From: Methanomassiliicoccus luminyensis B10 | GTDB lineage: Archaea; Thermoplasmatota; Thermoplasmata; Methanomassiliicoccales; Methanomassiliicoccaceae | Direction of reading: 5' to 3' | Length of the DNA stretch: 64,000 nt | NCBI RefSeq assembly: GCF_000308215.1 | Contig: NZ_CAJE01000013.1 | Coordinates: forward strand, 186,001-250,000 | Shown: one piece after another, positions 63,157 through 64,000 of the stretch | How positions within the stretch are numbered: the first letter of the stretch is position 1 | Layout of the letters: each line of letters begins with the position of its first letter | Translations under genes and position numbers: made by a program | Notes under the pieces: model-generated | The model's input: only the letters and a program-made list of their open reading frames with translations | What the model was told of the DNA's origin: nothing | Database searches by the model: none

Positions 63157-64000
63157 GCGCATCATCCGAACCCATTTTCCTCATCTATGTCCGAGATAAG
63201 GAAGCCAACGAGGAGGGGAAGAGATACGGCTGCCGGAGACTCCAGAGCGGAGTGGAGCCGTTCGATAGAAGTATCGGGGAATGGGAGCACCTGTTCTCAG
63301 TCGGGGAATGTCTCACGGTCGCCCCAAGGATACGCGAGGCATTGGCCGCGTACAAGGCCAAAGAGAACGCACCGGGAGGGCAGGAACCCGCCTCTGCGCC
63401 CGATAAGGACCCGGAGGACGTTGAGGAAGAGGACGACGAAGGAAAGCCCAAGAAAAAGAAGTCTCCGAAGGAATCTGCCATCCTTCTAGGACTCGCCTCG
63501 GAGATCGGTGATATCTACGCTTTCAGGGACCAGAGGGGCGATCCATACGTTCGTGTCACAATGAACGGGACGCCATTCATCGTCCGGTTGTCCAAGAAAG
63601 ACCCTGGCGAGTTCGGGGACATTCTAACGAAAATGTCCCTGGATTATGGCGATTACATCCCCAAAGAGAGTGCCATAAAAGAAGTTGTCAGGGCCCTTCG
63701 AGCGGAGGCTTTGCATGGCGAGAACGTACACCCGCTGTTCAACAGGGTCGCTGAGTACGATGGCTCGTTCATGTACTACTTGAGCGACCAGGGAAGGCGA
63801 GTGATTGCTATCAACCCCAATATCCCGAACGGCTGGCATATCTTGGGGGACGCGCCCATCCTATTCAAGCACTATCCTCATATGCTGCCCCAGGACGAGC
63901 CCAAGGTTTCAGACGGCACATATCTGGACAAGTTCGTTGACAGCCTCAACTTGTCGAAGGACGGCAAGCTGATGTATAAGATAAATCTCGCGACCGACCT
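63153..64000 (+). CDS. Replicative helicase of element 3 (truncated at window edge)
   Basis: Open from TTG 63153, which overlaps the upstream stop, to the window end (282 codons). An acidic/lysine linker (residues ~75-105) separates a short N-terminal unit from a region aligned with residues ~315-460 of the element 2 primase-helicase: the pair GWHILGDAPILFKHYPHM and GWEIVGRPPILFKRERHM shows the relation. No prim-pol domain precedes it. The ATPase part lies beyond the window. Confidence 0.68.
   Translation, partial: MSASSEPIFLIYVRDKEANEEGKRYGCRRLQSGVEPFDRSIGEWEHLFSVGECLTVAPRIREALAAYKAKENAPGGQEPASAPDKDPEDVEEEDDEGKPKKKKSPKESAILLGLASEIGDIYAFRDQRGDPYVRVTMNGTPFIVRLSKKDPGEFGDILTKMSLDYGDYIPKESAIKEVVRALRAEALHGENVHPLFNRVAEYDGSFMYYLSDQGRRVIAINPNIPNGWHILGDAPILFKHYPHMLPQDEPKVSDGTYLDKFVDSLNLSKDGKLMYKINLATD

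Larger units (their letters stand above)
54325..64000. mobile_element. Integrated element 3, incomplete at right edge
   Basis: From the att repeat onward the genes are again of mobile type: serine recombinase, AbrB and RHH regulators, small zinc proteins, a secreted membrane-anchored protein, a member of the LILRMPL family, and a replicative helicase related to that of element 2. No host gene is recognisable before the window ends. Its integrase and right end must lie beyond. Confidence 0.6.

Overview
The window is GC-rich archaeal DNA, most likely from a Methanomassiliicoccales-type methanogen (Thermoplasmatota). The archaeal signs are an L41e-like ribosomal protein gene, a tRNA-Trp gene whose intron carries a C/D-box methylation guide, a tRNA-Arg gene with apparent introns, TATA-box promoters, and a nitrogenase operon with nifI1/nifI2 PII genes between H and D. 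The order-level call is inference. No rRNA or methanogenesis gene is present to confirm it.

Layout. 1-4.5 kb: a truncated ABC exporter followed by a complete ECF-type uptake transporter (S, T and two ATPases). 4.5-6.3 kb: a small membrane protein, decayed DNA with a broken nifH-like fragment, and a YdhR-like gene. 6.36-18.96 kb: integrated element 1 (about 12.6 kb), bounded by a 17-bp direct repeat of the tRNA-Glu(CUC) 3' end. It carries a tyrosine recombinase, a tail tape-measure gene and many small zinc-binding or unknown genes, but no recognisable capsid, portal or large terminase gene, so it looks like a reduced provirus or satellite. 19-26.9 kb: core metabolism: NAD synthetase and a nitrilase-family amidohydrolase, tRNA-Ser, an ACT-domain protein with homoserine dehydrogenase, a citramalate-synthase-like enzyme and an HPr-kinase-like ATPase. 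27-28.3 kb: an RNA-rich stretch with a candidate structured RNA, tRNA-Trp, L41e and tRNA-Arg. 28.4-38.1 kb: mixed host genes (nitroreductase, Rieske protein, a NYN nuclease pair, ClC channel, a GNAT toxin-like pair and others).

38.2-43.1 kb holds the most notable host locus: an iron-only nitrogenase operon on the minus strand, anfH-nifI1-nifI2-anfD-anfG-anfK. The AnfG delta subunit and the close match of D and K to remembered AnfD and AnfK sequence identify the Fe-only type. anfD is interrupted by a single-base frameshift. The promoter region holds palindromic TTGTACAA sites that could be operators. A cysteine synthase gene diverges from the operon. No cofactor-assembly gene (nifB, nifE, nifN, nifV) is in the window.

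45.36-54.34 kb: integrated element 2 (about 9 kb), with a serine recombinase at the left, a primase-polymerase/helicase, and a tyrosine recombinase whose stop codon almost touches the right-hand att repeat, the same design as element 1. 54.3-64 kb: a third element of the same family, probably in tandem, running off the right edge inside a helicase gene related to that of element 2. A small protein family with a shared core occurs once in each of the three elements and ties them together.

At least three otherwise intact reading frames (16.8 kb, 31.07 kb, 41.2 kb) are broken by what looks like loss of one base. This could be real decay or a base-calling problem in the source assembly, and it matters for whether the nitrogenase is functional.
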